A DNA stretch of 5,547 nt from Thermoplasmata archaeon (GTDB lineage: Archaea > Thermoplasmatota > Thermoplasmata > Thermoplasmatales > Thermoplasmataceae): contig JAJZKS010000137.1 of NCBI GenBank assembly GCA_021850835.1, forward strand, positions 1 through 5,547, read 5' to 3'. Below, piece by piece: positions 5,524-5,547 of this stretch (position 1 is its first letter; each line of letters starts with the position of its first letter). The notes under the pieces were generated by a model. That model was not told the DNA's origin, did not search any database, and worked only from the letters and a program-made list of their open reading frames with translations. Position numbers and translations under genes: made by a program.

Positions 5524-5547
5524 GTCAGGGATAATATCGGTAACCAG
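5524..5547 (+). repeat. Right arm of the 24-bp inverted repeat; possible start of a headless coding sequence
   Basis: This is the exact inverted copy of 5355-5378 and reaches the last base of the window, so the homology may be longer than 24 bases. On the plus strand it encodes VRDNIGNQ in the same frame as the arm in the DUF4382 gene. In that frame a TAA lies at 5518-5520, two codons earlier, and there is no start codon. If real sequence continues to the right, this would be the 5' end of a silent, partnerless coding sequence lacking promoter, start and signal segment. What lies beyond cannot be seen. Confidence 0.6.

Noticed and set aside
1..5547. CRISPR arrays, tRNA or rRNA genes, insertion-sequence transposases
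   Set aside because: I saw no regularly spaced repeats, no recognisable RNA gene and no transposase or recombinase motif in any frame.

Overview
The window looks like chromosomal DNA from a thermoacidophilic archaeon of the Thermoplasmatales (the Ferroplasma / Thermoplasma / Cuniculiplasma neighbourhood). Three things point there. An O6-alkylguanine-DNA alltransferase-type alkyltransferase domain is fused to endonuclease V, an architecture characterised from Ferroplasma acidarmanus. The exported protein segments are extremely rich in N-x-S/T glycosylation sequons. All three genes have an archaeal TATA-like box about 25 bases upstream of the start codon and no correctly spaced Shine-Dalgarno sequence, which suggests leaderless mRNAs. 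The exact genus cannot be fixed from the sequence alone.

Layout. Bases 1-272 hold no convincing gene, only a hairpin with a T tract and a perfect AT-rich inverted repeat. A 1029-residue MMPL/RND-family membrane transporter lies at 273-3362 on the minus strand. A 94-base divergent promoter region (3363-3456), with a dyad next to the transporter TATA box, separates it from the plus-strand alkyltransferase-endonuclease V fusion (3457-4380). A 98-base convergent gap without a strong terminator follows. Then a minus-strand gene (4479-5456) encodes a membrane-anchored surface protein made of two tandem DUF4382-like repeats. Bases 5457-5547 hold its promoter and one arm of an inverted repeat.

The most striking signal is at the right edge. 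A perfect 24-base inverted repeat has one arm inside the DUF4382 gene (5355-5378, codons 27-34) and the other at the very end of the window (5524-5547). The 145 bases between the arms carry that gene's promoter, start codon and whole membrane signal segment. The right arm reads the same residues (VRDNIGNQ) on the plus strand, but with a stop two codons upstream and no start, so it looks like the beginning of a headless, silent coding sequence running out of the window. Inversion between the arms would move promoter, start and signal segment from the left gene to the right one. That is the layout of an expression-site invertible switch for surface-protein variation. The competing explanation is a fold-back (chimeric) assembly artefact at a contig end; the window alone cannot decide between them.

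Functionally, the two minus-strand genes both face the cell exterior (35 sequons in the transporter, 23 in the DUF4382 protein), while the central gene is a cytoplasmic DNA-repair enzyme. No operon links the three.
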